Origin: Campylorhamphus procurvoides
Lineage: Eukaryota > Chordata > Aves > Passeriformes > Dendrocolaptidae
DNA: 64,000 bases
NCBI GenBank assembly: GCA_013396655.1
Contig: WBMV01000447.1
Coordinates: 446,013-510,012, forward strand
Direction: 5' to 3'
The notes beneath the pieces are model-generated. The model was not told the DNA's origin. It saw only the letters and a list, made by a program, of their open reading frames with translations, and searched no databases. The position numbers and the translations under genes are program-made. Shown piece after piece: positions 51,745-64,000 of this stretch; position 1 is the first letter of the stretch, and every line of letters starts with the position of its first letter.

Positions 51745-52313
51745 TGCAATTCTCCTCTCTACTCTGCTCTCATGAGACCCCACGTGGAGGTCTGCTTCCT
51801 GCTCTGGGGCCTCCAACGTGAGAAGGACTTGGGCCTGTTGGAGCAAGTCCAGAGGAGGCCATGAAGATGATTACAGGGCTGGAGCACCTCTCCCATGAAG
51901 ATGGACTGAGAGAGTTGGGGTTGCTCAACCTGCAGAAGAGATGGCTCCAGAAGACCCTACAGCAGCCTTCCAGTACCTAAAGAGGTGCTGTAAGAGATCT
52001 GGAGAGGGACTTCTTACAAGGGCATGTAGTCATATGACAAGGGGGAATAACTTGAAACTGAAAGAGGAAAGGTTTAGATTAGTTATTAGGAAGAAATTCT
52101 TTACTGTGAGGGTGGTGAGACACTGGCACAGGCTACCCAGAGAAGCTGTGGATTCCCCATCCCTGAAAGTGTTGAAGGCCAGGTTGGCTGGGGCTTTAAG
52201 CAACCCAGTTTACTGAAATGTGTCCCTGACCACAGCAGAAGGTTGAGACTTGATGATCTCTAAAGTCCCTTTTAACCCAGACCATTCTCTCATTCCAGGA
52301 TTTTATGATTTTC
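51745..52313 (+). mobile_element. CR1 LINE ORF2 C-terminus and 3' UTR, sense
   Basis: Reads in the sense direction through the CR1 C-terminal blocks. The sequence 'ctactctgctctcatgagac' is followed by a RPHVEVCFLLWGLQ-like frame, a KMITGLEHLSHED-like block, then FQYLKRCCKRSGEGL, RKKFFTVRVVRHWHRLPREA and SPSLKVLKARL (frame 51941-52216). The 3' UTR follows ('gacttgatgatctctaaagt') with degraded terminal octamers near 52280-52310. 5'-truncated, with frame breaks between blocks, so inactive. Closest in the window to the nested copy at 41467. Confidence 0.93.
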
Positions 52314-55300
52314 ATGTTAATCAATGTATTATCCCATTCATTTTCATTATATATCTTCTGCCTTCCTCAACACACATTCCTGTCACCATGGTTTTTATTT
52401 TGCCTTGGTTCCTATGTGTGTTGGGAGAAAGGGGTGCAGATTTTGCTGCTCAGCATCTCCTTCTGAGATGCATGTTCCTCTATGCTACAACAGCACGCTG
52501 TGCTGGCAGCAGAGCAGTCATTGGACTTTTCCTCGCTGTCTTAGAGCTGTTGATGCTTCTCTTTGTCTTTTGGGATGGGCAAGATAGAAATGACCTGCTG
52601 CCCTCTTGGCTGATAGGAGTGGAAATAAGATCCATCCAAAACAACCAAATGTGATCACAGCCAGAAGTCAGATACTGTTTCAACAGTTACACCATCCTTG
52701 TGCTCTAATTTTGATTTCCTTCGTTGTATCTGAGACAGCTTAAAAGACAAACTATTTAAAGGGCAGTGGAAGTGCCAAGTGCAGATTTCCTGGGAGAGTC
52801 CAATATTGTTTGAGGTGCTTCAGCTTTCCGGCCAGTATTGTGACCTGCCAGGCAATAAAACTGTCGCCATGTGCTGTGCAGTCCTGTACCTCTCACACTG
52901 TTGTGCTGTGTGCATACAGGAATCTTCCTGGATAACTGCAAAGACAAGCAGTATGATTAATTGCATTCAGCTGATGTTATGTAGCTACATCTGTTTGTCC
53001 ACCAGTCAACAGCTTAAGGAGGCCAAAGAAGTTAAATAGCTTCCTTTTCCCAAATTCCTTTCCCACCTTTCAGAAAAACTGGTCAGGTTTCCACCACTGC
53101 TTCTCCTTTTTGATTTTTAGGCTGAAAGGATAAAACTGCCTAACACAGGAGCCAAAGCCTGTTCACACAAGTCACATTCCTGCTCACAGGAGCAAAATTT
53201 GAGCCTTTATTGCTGAAGCTGAGAAATAAAGCTCTGGACCTTGCTCCACCACTCACATTGCCTCATGCAGGGCTTGAATGCTCAGAGGGGTGGTTGGCAG
53301 GTTTGCTTGCCATATTTGCTGTCTGCAATTCCAGGTGTTGAGATGCTGAGCATATTAACTGTTGGATGATATTATGTCTTCTTCTGAGCACCTGTAGTAG
53401 ATGCAACGGGGGATGAGTCACTCAGCATGGAGCTGTGTTTCATAACATAAAAGTTCTGGGGAAGGAAATCCCTGAAGAGGGGATCTGTGCTCTCTGCAGA
53501 TTTTTCTTACATTATTGCCAGCTTTCAGTTCTGGAGGCAAGGAGCCTGACTGTCCCTGGCAGGCCAGCTCCAGGCCCCTTCTGAAGTCTAGCCCAAAAAG
53601 CCCTCCATAACAGATAAATCCCTTCTTGTGCTTGGTTTGTCCTTGTAACTAGCTTCTCACCAGAGTTTCAGAATGTTTAAGGATGCTTTGCTCATTGGTG
53701 AGATACTGCTTGTGTGCAGCTGTTTTTTCTTGGCAACTACAAGGACAAGCAATCCAGAAGGAATGAGAAAAACAATCCAGCTCAAAAGCCATCATGTCTT
53801 CTGATCTTTATTACTGCAGCTAGATCAGTCTCTTTTGGTGGTCCCTCACCACTAAAAAAGGAAATATCAACCTAGATTAGGAATGTGACTATGCTAAAAA
53901 GACCCCACAACAGTGCTCTCAGATAGGCTTCTTTTTTTATTCATTTAATTTTCTTAATTTTAAATCTCACTGACCTAACCACCAAAGACCTGGAGGAAGG
54001 AGTGGAATTCCCTTTATAAAGCTCTAGCAGCTGCACAGGCACACCTAGATCCTCCAGTAGTGGAAGTGCTATGTGAAGTACACAACTCAGTGCTGCTACA
54101 CCATCCTTTCACAGGCTCACAGTCACTTGAGCAGTCTGTGAACCCGGGTAGAGGCATGTCCTCTGGCCACCCAGGTTTGTGATCCTTCCTATCACCTGGG
54201 AACAGTCCAGCTACACCTGACTCCACACCAGCACAAACCCAGAGTGAGCATCGCACACCTTTGTGTCCTGGTTGCCATGGAAAGGAAAACTAACTGCAGA
54301 GACCAGAAGGTCTGCAGAGGTGGGAAGGATGTGCCCCAGCAGGTCACCAACATGCATGGCACACCCACGTGATGTGTCTTGCCGTGCCACCTCCACTGAG
54401 TTATTAGTGCCAGGTACAATTCGAGATTAGCCTCTTCCCAGTTCCTTTCCCTTCAAATTTCTGATAGCATTCAGTTACAGATGAACTAACTGGGCTATGT
54501 AGGTGAGGGCTGCCCTGGGGAATGTAAGAGCGGATGGGCAGATGGCATAGTTGGGAAAGGCATAGGAGAACATGCTGCTCCATTCTCAGAGAAATGGGAG
54601 ATTCCAGCCAATGCCCAAAGACAAAGAAGCTGATACCCACCTGCAGATCCTCCTGCAGGCTCTCTCATTTTGACATTTACTTTCAGGGCCATCACAGCTC
54701 AAATAGCAGGCCATGTTCTCAAGGGGAGACTCTACCTACATGCTTGCAAGGATCAAAATGAGCTCAAGGACTACTGACATGGTCTGTGGTGTCTCTTCCT
54801 GTTTTCTGACCATCTGTTCTAAAGCTTCCCTGTCTTTCTGGAGGGATCCTGCAGATCTTACTCAAAATCAGCAAAACTCAGCACATGAAGACATGACACA
54901 GGCAGCCTGGCAATGGTGAGAACATGTTCTGTGGCTGTGCTACCATAGAGGGTAACTATGGAAATGCTGGGCTTGCCTCAGACACCAATTCTGGTGATGC
55001 ACTTTACACTAGCAAGAGGGGGAAAGTCTTATTGCTGAACAGTTCTATTGCTGTCTCCATACAAATTATCTTGGGATTATCCACAGACATGACCTAAAAT
55101 CAGGCCCTCAAGGCCATCATCCACCACAGAGGTCTCCCATGTCCTGCACTTTAAATGCCCCTGGGTGAATGCTACTCCTAACCCACCATCAACAGAGCCG
55201 ACATCAGGGCCACCAGGGTGTTGAGGTAAAGACAAACAGCATCTGAAGAAGTGTTTCCAGACACCACTCTGCAAGTAAGACCTCTTACCCTGAATAAGCC

Positions 55301-55964
55301 AGTAGTAAAAACCAAGGATGCCTTAATGAAAATCTTTAGGCAACTGTGTCCTCTTAAGACATCTTCTAAAGTAAGAATGCACACAGAGTTATCCACTCAA
55401 CCAAGCCAGTAAAATCAATTCAGAGAAACCCACCTACAAAAGGAAGCTCCCAAACTAAAATAATCCCTCTCCTATTCCTCTCTTGGTCTACTACACCTTG
55501 CTGTTCCCACCCCTACAGTTTGTACCACATCTGAGGTTAGGGGCCATGTGGGTAAGATGGCTTTGGAGACAGTTTGGTATGCTGACAGAGGGTTTGTACC
55601 TGATCAGAAGAGAACGGGAAAGGAAATCATTCCTGCACCCCCTGAGCTGCTTGTAGGCCAAGGGTGCCCTGACATCTGCCCATCTTCCTTGTCCCTCTCT
55701 CCACTCAGATATATGACAATTTTCTTACCTTGAACATCCCATGAACAGGGAATCAGTGGGAAAACGTTGGGCTAAGTATGACTACTACTGACTGGTGCAC
55801 TCAGCTGTGTGTTTCATAAGGAATCAGGATCATAAGTCAATGAAGAAACAGCAGTTAGGGGATGCATGCCAGTGACTTCCACAGAAAACAGCAAAAAGTA
55901 AGGAGGTTATGAAACTTCTATCAGGAATACTATTTATAGTATTTATATATTATATATTCTTCCA
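52314..55964. other. Non-coding region without a recognisable gene
   Basis: No conserved frame. The 134-codon plus frame at 52250-52654 starts within CR1 3' UTR and has no family features, although it is hydrophobic in places. A small palindromic AT segment AATACTA-TTTA-TAGTATT lies at 55926-55943, just upstream of the next CR1. Confidence 0.65.
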
Positions 55965-56773
55965 GGAATCTGGAGGAGCTGTTGACTCCCTTGAAGGCAC
56001 AAAGGCCCTGCAGAGAGACCAAGACAAATTAGAGGGCTGGGTCATCACCAATCCCATGACTCGTAAAAAGACAAGCACCTGATTCTGCACCTGGGATGGG
56101 ACAAACCTGGATGTTCAGACAGACTGGGGAATAAGATGCTGGAGAGCAGTGCCACGAAAAGGGACCTGGGGGTCCCGGTCGATGGCAAGTTGAAGGTGAG
56201 TCAGCAGTGCCCTGGCAGCCAGGAGGGCCAACCCTGTCCTGGGGGGCATCAGGCAAAGCATCGCCAGCCAGTCGAGGGAGGGGATTGTCCCATTCTGCTC
56301 TGCACTGGGGCAGCCTCACCTGGAATATTGTGTGCAGTTTGGGGCACTGCACTATAGAAAAGATACGAAACTCTTAGAAAGTGTCCAAAGGGGGACAACA
56401 AAGATCGTAAAGAGCCTTGAGGAGAAGCTATACAAGGAGAGGCTGAGGTCACTTGGCTCATTCAACCTGGAGGAGGCTGAGGGGAGACCTCATGTCAGTC
56501 TACAGCTTTCTCACAAAGGGAAGTGGAGGAACAGGCTACTGTTAAGGGTTGCTTAGATCAGATATGGGGAAGAACTTCCTTACTATACGGGTGACTGAGC
56601 ACTGGAACAGGCTGTCCAGAGAGGGTTGTGAAGTCTTCCTCACTGCATATATTGAAAAGCTCTCTGGACATAATTCTGAGTAACATGCTTCAGGGTGAGC
56701 CTGCTTTATCAGGGTGGTTGGATAGCATGATGTTGTGAGGTCCCTTCCAATCCCATCCATTCTGTGATTCTGT
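55965..56773 (+). mobile_element. CR1 LINE ORF2 C-terminal half with a 3' end of another CR1 type (chimeric), sense
   Basis: From 55980 the sense strand encodes degraded CR1 ORF2 blocks: DKLEGWVITNPM, then KMLESSATKRDLGVPVDGKL with SQQCPGSQEGQPCPG nearby in shifted frames, then QPHLEYCVQFGALHY and ERLRSLGSFNLEEAEGR. Up to about 56540 this matches the subfamily whose 3' end is seen at 15436. From about 56550 the sequence changes to the type found at 32791-32990 ('gtgactgagcactggaacag', 'gtgaagtcttcctcact', 'gagtaacatgctt'), and ends in paired ATTCTGTG octamers at 56759-56773. It is therefore mosaic, and inactive. Confidence 0.88.
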
Positions 56774-56881
56774 GATTTATTAGTCTTGGATTTATATTTG
56801 GCATGCAGTAATTAAAGGCAACAGCAGAAAAATAAAATTATTTAACCATAATAGGTAAGAGGTTCACATATTTCAGTCATG
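56774..56881 (+). repeat. Flank shared, inverted, with 32679-32790
   Basis: Sequence directly beyond the CR1 octamers, homologous to the reverse complement of 32679-32790 (about 85% by eye, one or two small gaps). Homology ends at GTCATG, which is also the point where the other copy meets an extra CR1 fragment. No octamer repeats occur at its far end. Confidence 0.8.
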
Positions 56882-59800
56882 TAGTGTTGGGATGTGCTTT
56901 TCTCGTGGGAAAGAAAAGGGAGTCTTTGACCAAGGTTGGCAGATGGGTGCTGTAAGATAAACAACCTTGCAGGCCCATGGGAACCTGGAAGCAGGCTGGA
57001 TGAGGTCATACAATTAGCTGCCTTCTGTTAATAACCAATGAGTATTTGTTTATGTCTATTTGCACCAATGGTCTTAATGCACGTATTGTCAGAAACACTA
57101 TAAGTGTAGTACCTTCTTTAATAAAGTGGAGTTTGCTGTAATCCACATTGGATAGTCTGCATTCTTCGCAAGCCCGTAAACCTTTGACAATGTAGGGCAT
57201 TTTGAAAAAGCATATCTCTCTGTGTGTGTATATTTGTACACATATGCAGGTGCATACACACTCTCATATTTATTTATTCATTTTTTGTGTTCATATATTT
57301 ATGTACATGACTACCAATCTTAATTTGCAAAGTCAATAAATATATATTTGGTAATCAGTGCCAAATTTCTCAGAACTAATGTCTGGTGTAACCCTATTCC
57401 CTTAATAACCCAGTAATGGATTTTTAAAAAGAACATATTCAGGACTAGCCCTACTCCATCATAAAATTGCAACTTAGATCTGAAGTGTAAGAAAGTGAAA
57501 CTTTTTTCCCTAAGTTATGTATCAGAATTCATACCTGGTCTCATGAAATCCATGCTTCAATAGGGGAAAATACAAAATAAAACCCAAATACCTCTTGTCC
57601 TATATCTTGCTAAACTTTTCTTGACAATCTTATTAAGAGAGAATTTCTGCTTCCAGTTTCATTGTGACTCCCACTTTGGCCTTTGACACGATGTCATTTT
57701 TAGGAAGTTGATAAGCTATCTATTTTTTGCACACATGAAAACAGTGTGAAAAAGATTTCAAAAATCTCTACTGACAGCTGTGAAATTAAGAACAGTTTTG
57801 GCCTGATATTGGTGTAGCAAACAATGTTTTTACCCTATGGTATGCAGTCAGGTGAGATCCGTAGATTCTTCTAAGAAACCACAGTATGCAAGAAAAAACA
57901 TCAAATCTGTTGTCAGTCAGATCAAATTGCTGGAGGGTGGAGGGTTCACACCTTAAGAGGAAAGCAGAAAGCTGTCACAAAGCATCATTCTCAAATGTGG
58001 ACATGTCACTTCCCAAAATGCAAATGCCCATGTTCAGTGGAAGCACTACCAGCATGTGTAAGCAAGAGCATAAGAGCATCAAGGCTGAACATTGCGTTTT
58101 GAGAAATTCTGCACAAGCTCCTTGGGACATCGCTGCACACTGGCTGGGCTCCGCAGCACTTCCATTTGTATGGAAAATAAAGAGAACTGGCAAAAATTCA
58201 AACTCTTCAACATCCCACTGAAGAAAGTAAAGGGATTCTATTAAACTGTTTAGGACTAAACCCACTCTCTCGCATCAAAGGCAATGTTCCCAATTACAAC
58301 TAATTTATCATTGTGGAGGGCATCAGGAGAATTCCAATTTTTAAAGTAGAATGAAGCGATGAAAATGTAATACCCAAAAATAAAGATGAAATAAAATTAT
58401 ATTGAAGACTCATGAGAAATTGAAATTGATTTGAAGGCCGATATAATCTTCCTCCAGTAGAATACAGTATTATATCTTCTTCCCATACACAAATGTATAA
58501 GAGGCAATCAAATTTTATTGTTTCAGAAAAGATGTGCCATAAGTGGAGGTGGTAACAGAACAGAGTCAGATTGTTCTGCTGCTCTGGGGACTTTTGCTGA
58601 TGCACTGTGAGATTGACCAGCTGCCTCTAACAAATGTGGAAAAGTATAAAATAAGTTGCAAACTGCAGCAGTGTTAGATTGTCAAAATCCAAGCAGGGTA
58701 TTTAGTAAGTGCCCAAACACAAGAAACCCAGTAAAGGATCTTAATAATTATCTTAATTTCTATGGGAGAAGACAAGTAGAAAAAGTAAGTCTGAGTAGGA
58801 AGACAAGTATGAAGACCATAACTGTAACAAATTCAAATTCATTTGCATGAAGCTGTGTCTTAGTGTGGTCAGATGCTTTCCTGGTCCAAGCAAGATTGAT
58901 TAAAATTATTCAGATTATTTAGACCTCAGTATTCCTGTATTGTGGTGTACAGTGAACTTTTATGGGATGTGTGTGGAGACAAAGTCCAAAGTCTGAAGTG
59001 GAAATCCACAAGACGCTGCCTTAAAGAACAAGGATTTCCATCTCATAAACCATGCTAGGATAGAAACAACAGTGCAAGTTTCAGAGAAATATAGAGAGGT
59101 CACACAGTGAGAATGTGTGCTTAAAACATCCCGAGTACATCTGTTTATGGTCAGGTATCAAAGTCCAGTGCAGGAGATTCCCCTTAGATAACCTTGTCTG
59201 GAGATGTGTGCCACAAACCAGAGGGCTGTGAGGGAAGCCCCAGCATGTTTTAAGAACACACTCCAGCACATTAAACATGGTGCCACTTCTCAACATAAAA
59301 TACAGTGCATAATAAGGCAGGCATCATTTCCCCCAGATCTGTGGTGTAAGGAACCAGCTCCAGGTCCTCAACGTTTCCCGAGCGCACACCAGCGTTCCTG
59401 ACTGGTGGACAGATACTGGGTCAGTGCTAATGTCTGTCAAGATGTCTCCACCTGCTCCATGAGTCCTCCTGACATGAATTGACCCTGTTGGCTTTAATGG
59501 CAGCTCAGGGTGATTAGCTCCATCCTTTTTTTCTGTCTTACAAATAACTACACTTGGCCAAGACACATCCCATCTTAAATCTTTCAGTTCTCATTCATGA
59601 TTATGACAGGGACGCAACACCGAAGAGATCTTGTGGGAAATGGTGTTGTTTCTGTTGCTAGCAATAACATCACCATATGTCCATCTACATGAACGGTTCA
59701 GAGTTGCCTGGAAAGCAGTTAGACCACTTAAGAAAAGGTTTCTTTGATACTCCTTTATCAGATGACGGTGCTTCAATGGCAAGAAATAATTTTCCAGTTT

Positions 59801-62800
59801 CCACTCTCATTTGACTCCCTCCTGTGCTTTGCATAACTGTTTTTCTCCATCTGGAGGTTGTCTGCCAGGTATACTGTTGAGGAGAAATATTTTTGGCTTG
59901 GTTTTTGCTAGGCTAAACGTGTCTCATACACTCGGCATAGTGTCTCCAGTCACCTTGATCATTCTGGTCATTCTTCTTCACACCTGCTTGAGGTACTGAA
60001 CTGATAAATCCTCCAACAACACTGGAGTTTCTCATGGTAAAAAAGGGTGAGTTTCAGGTCTGATTCTGAGGGACCCGCAGTCCAAACCTCCTTCAAGCTT
60101 CCAGCTCCTTCCTTCAGCACTACTTGCTGTAACCTTTCGTTAAAGAAGCATAAAGGGCTGTTAGTTTTTTATCGTCTACCTACATCTCTTTTTCTCTTTC
60201 TTAAGTAGCAGTACTGAACAAAAACTGGTCATTAAGTGCTTCCCAGCCTGAGGGAGATAACTGAAATATTTTGTTTGCTGGTGACATCAGAACATGTGGA
60301 TGTCATCCCACCAAGTTAAGGAGCCTGAAATGGGTTCAGTCAAGGATAGGTCTATAAATTACTTGTCAGGGAACAGCTTTCTGGGAAGACCACAATGATC
60401 AACATGGTCAGGTGGGGAATTTTGTGTGCCCCTATGCACACAAAAAAAAAAAAGCAATGGGAAGAAAGAGAAATAGGGGACAACAGAAAAAAAAGTAAAG
60501 AACATACAAGGCAGGAAAAAGCAGTGGTGAGGAGAAAGGCAAGTGAGAAAGGAAACAGAAACTTCTGAGAGGGATAGCTCATGTATCATGAGCCAGCTTG
60601 AGACAGCAGGCCTGGATTTTTCTCACAGGACAGCTCTCTTTGGCTTTCCACATTTCTGCCAGATGAGAAGTGGTTTCTGAGTGAATGCCTTGTCCCAGTA
60701 GAGGAAGTGTGAGGCGTCAGCCAGACAGACTCTGGTTCCTCATTGCTACTGCTGGGAGAGGGCCAGGACCTGGCCTCAATGAGGAGGATCAGGGAAAGGT
60801 GATGTTGATAAAATGAATACCTCAGTGAGTAACATCTTTGTACCAGGATGGATGCTGAAAGAGGCTCCTCTGTTCTAGGAGTATTGTCATAATTGTGTTT
60901 TAGTGCTGACTTCTGGCATTGTTTAAGCTTGTCACTTCTTTAGCCAGAGAAAATTGGAGTAGGGGCACAGACTGTAGAAAGGAAAAGACAAGCAAAGGGA
61001 AGGAAAGCATACATTGGTGTGGAAATGAGGACTAGGGGAAAAAGGAGAAACAGTGGGTGATACAGAAAGGTATGAGCAAAAGAAAAGAAAAAGGATAGAA
61101 GAGAGAGAGAAAGGGAAACAGAGAAAATCTTATTGATGAAGTCCAAGGAAGGAAGGCCATTCAGTGACAGAGAAGAATACACATGCTGCAGTTAGAGTAG
61201 CTGTATAGCAAAGCTTAATATACATCCGTCTCACTATGACTGCTACATAAACCCAATACAACTCAGGTCTTACATGATGCATGTTAGAGAGTTAGAGAGG
61301 GCAAGAGGGTTTGAGACATTAGTCTAAAAGGGTTTTCTCAAATGGGAGCAAGAAGGAAGATAGTTCAAGCCTGTGGACACAAACCATATTACACCACTTG
61401 GTCTCAGAGTGAAATAAGAGACCTGGACTGTTCTCTTTGCTTGTTTAGATGTAGAGTCAGTGACATCAGGGGAAGGTTGGAGTCGAAGTACTGATTACAG
61501 TGGAGACGCCTAAAATAAGGAGAGATGAAGGTGCCCTGGTGCACTGGCAGCCTGCCTTGGCCTCTCCCATTTCCACTTCTGTCCCAAGAAAACTTTCACT
61601 TCTCCATTATATGACCTTGAGCCACTCACTTAAACATGCAGCATTTTAATTCTCCCATAAATAAAACGCAACAAGTACTATGAACAACTGTATTTCTTGA
61701 AACAGGAACTGTAACATGAGTGTCCTCATTCTTAAACTGCGAGTGTAGTAAGATTTTTATTGATGTTTGAGGAATTTCAGCTGGAAGAGACACTCTGAGA
61801 GTACATTTTGCCTTGTTGCACCAATGTGTAAACTCTGTGTAGCTTCACAGAGGTCAGTGCTTCTTCAGATTCCCACAGGTGAAACTGAATACAAAATGTG
61901 ATCAGCCTTGTAGAGCTGTGAATATAAATTCAACAAATCCTACTCCAACACACAGTCTTTTAGATCAACTTCATGCTAATAACCACTGCATCCAGTCTGG
62001 TGTTCCTAAACATGATTTTTCAATAAGGCAATACAAGTTTTTTAAAATAGAGCCATCACATAGCAGCAGACAGATCGAGCTCATACAAGCAAATCCCTAG
62101 GTACAGATGACATCACCAAGCTTTTTAAATTATAAACTTTCACCTTTCTGAGTCAATACAAAAGAAGCCTGTCTTCTTCTAAAACTACAATGTACCAGCA
62201 AATTGCATACACTCAAGCCACACATTAAAATGCAGAGAGAGCCTTCTGGGATTTGAGGACAAATGTGGTCTTATGTCAGTGCTGACTGATTTAAAGCTGT
62301 TAAAGTGATGCTCTTAAACAATTAAAAATATCCTCCAGTCCTGTCAAGATGTTCTGCTAGGCTCTTCCAGCTCCCCCTATGTTAGAGCAATTCCACAGTG
62401 ATGGGATGATGGTGATGCACAGTGACATATGAGAGTGGAGGTCTGAGCTCTTATATTGCCAGTCCCCAGCACTCCAGATAAAAGACAAGAAGAGAGGTGG
62501 TTGCCATCAATCAGAGTCCTTGCCCAGCACAAAGCCTGGAAATGTCAACACATCAAGAAAGATAAAAAGAACTGAAATTCACAGTAAGGATTCAAAACTC
62601 ATGCCACATTTTCAGAAGGTAGATCTTTCAGTTTAAGTATTGAGGATGAGTATTGTGTTCTCCTGGGACAGAGCATCAACATAAATTGGCTTGGATTTAT
62701 AAGCTCCTTCTTTCAGAAGATTATCCCAGATAAATTCCCAGTGAACAGGGACTCTATCCAGGCCTACCCTGTAAAAATGGTCCGGCACAGGAACAGGGAG

Positions 62801-64000
62801 GTGAGGTGCTGTGATATTGTCTATCAAAAGCATTCAGTCTAGGCCATGGCTGCCAGATATCATGAATTTTGTACCCGAAATAGCTGGGTGAAGGTGCTGT
62901 GGGGATCCTGAAAAGCCCAGCTTTCCCTTTTGCCTGGTTGCATTTCCAAAGAAACTAATTCCCCAAAGACTGTGAGATCAGAGACTTTGCTGGGCAAGAA
63001 GCTTTCCCAGCAACAGCCATCTGAGAAATGGGAGATTTTTGTGTTCAGGATTCATTCCCTAGGAACTCTGTCCAGTTGTGCATGACCTTAGCCTTGCCTT
63101 ACATGGAAATGGAGCAAATTCAGTCCTTTAGTGGAGTGGCTGTCAGAGGCACGAATAACATGACCTCTTACTTACATGACAATGCCCTAGTCTGATATGG
63201 CTTTCTTTACTTCATATACATGTATAGATAAAGAAATTAATTCTTTTTCCCCTGTCCCTAACCTTTCAGTGTTTGCATCAGGGGCAAGATTCACAGGACT
63301 CTGTCCACAAAGAGCAGCACAAATCTCCAGAGTTCCCCACTGAGAGCAGAAAGGGGAACCTGACCAACACCTTGGAAATTCCCAACAAGCTGAAATGTGT
63401 CCATGGCTGAGCTCCTTTGGCTGCCTTTTTGGGACTATTCATGTCTATCTCAGAGTTCCTGAAACAACAGCAGCACAACTGGACTGAACTTGGGGGTCAG
63501 GTGCAAGGAAAAGGGGCTGCACAGGCAAGTGAATCCCACTTGTAAAGGTTGCTACTTTAAATATTAAGCAGCTGTAAGGGTTATGGCTTTACTGCTTGTG
63601 ATCTTGCCTGTGGGGGAAACCAGAGTTAGCTGCATCAGCCATCACCAGGTGCAGCCAATATGAGAGCTGCTAACATCATTCTGGAGGGTGAAAACTTATT
63701 CTTTATTGTATTAGTGATGGATTTTTTTAATAGGCCATTAGCTGGGAAAGTACCCAGGTGAATAAAGACTCTTCATTAGAAAATTAAGTGATCAGGGAGG
63801 AGAAATGCATTGTTACTTCCACTTTTAGGGTAATTTTGTTCTTGTGCTTTCAGCCATATACAAAGGAACTTTGCAAGGAAGATATACAGCTTAAATGTAT
63901 AAGGCAATGAATTATTGATTATCACAGACAAATCCCATTACTTGCAGAATACAGTCCTGGAGGGAGGAGGAGCAGAAGGACTGTGTTAGGAAATGGAGTT
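56882..64000. other. Non-coding region without a recognisable gene
   Basis: No conserved frame among the short open frames (all about 111 codons or less). Contains AT-rich and TG/TA simple sequence at about 57219-57350, an A12 run at 60442-60453, and a purine-rich segment at roughly 60430-61150. The Ser/Phe/Leu-rich minus-strand frames in that segment are composition artefacts. Confidence 0.65.
60430..61150. repeat. Purine-rich (GA/A) low-complexity region
   Basis: The plus strand has many GAAAG, GGAGAAAGG and GAGAGAGAGAAAG stretches, interrupted by normal sequence between about 60590 and 60950. The plus-strand purine bias produces spurious hydrophobic Phe/Leu/Ser frames on the minus strand. 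Confidence 0.6.

Noticed and set aside
52250..52654. A hydrophobic 134-codon plus-strand frame resembling a small membrane protein
   Set aside because: It begins in the CR1 3' UTR and continues into AT-rich flank; the hydrophobicity follows base composition.
60352..60589. Two overlapping minus-strand Phe/Ser/Leu-rich frames with signal-peptide-like stretches
   Set aside because: They are produced by the purine-rich tract on the plus strand, including an A12 run, and overlap each other in different phases.
1..64000. Searched by eye for tRNA genes, CRISPR-like arrays, operons, phage genes or other compact gene systems
   Set aside because: No regularly spaced repeats, tRNA box A/B pair or tightly packed reading frames were seen; the window is ordinary repeat-containing bird intergenic or intronic DNA around one receptor gene.

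Overview
The window looks like bird nuclear DNA. The interspersed repeats I can recognise are all CR1-type LINEs, several of which end in the ATTCTRTG octamers typical of avian CR1. I recognise no mammalian L1, Alu or B1 sequence. The rest is AT-rich, non-operonic DNA full of stop codons. I cannot name the species.

Only one protein-coding gene is convincingly present. An intact 316-codon rhodopsin-class GPCR reading frame lies at 47600-48550 (+), and I identify it as cysteinyl leukotriene receptor 2 (CYSLTR2). A strong splice acceptor sits 4 bases before the start codon, so this is the single coding exon of a gene whose 5' untranslated exon(s) lie upstream and are not identified. A 3' UTR of about 2.3 kb probably ends near an AATAAA at 50813. 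The predicted cytoplasmic tail is very short.

Layout: 1-11280 is non-coding; 11281-32472 is non-coding with small CR1 fragments (11281, 15436, 26511, 27855); 32473-33432 holds two consecutive antisense CR1 copies; 33433-40799 is non-coding with a hairpin carrying an AP-1 site; 40800-42680 is an ancient antisense CR1 with a younger CR1 nested in it; 42681-47595 is non-coding sequence leading to CYSLTR2; 48551-50840 is the probable 3' UTR; 51745-52313 and 55965-56773 are sense CR1 copies; the remainder is non-coding.

The most notable structural signal is an inverted homology flanking CYSLTR2. The CR1 3' end at about 32791-32990 plus about 110 bases beyond it (32679-32790) matches, in inverted orientation, the CR1 3' end at about 56550-56773 plus its own flank (56774-56881). 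I found no sign of a bacterial-type system, CRISPR array, phage or operon. The other reading frames show no recognisable domains, and the ones checked open at non-ATG codons or lie in repeats.
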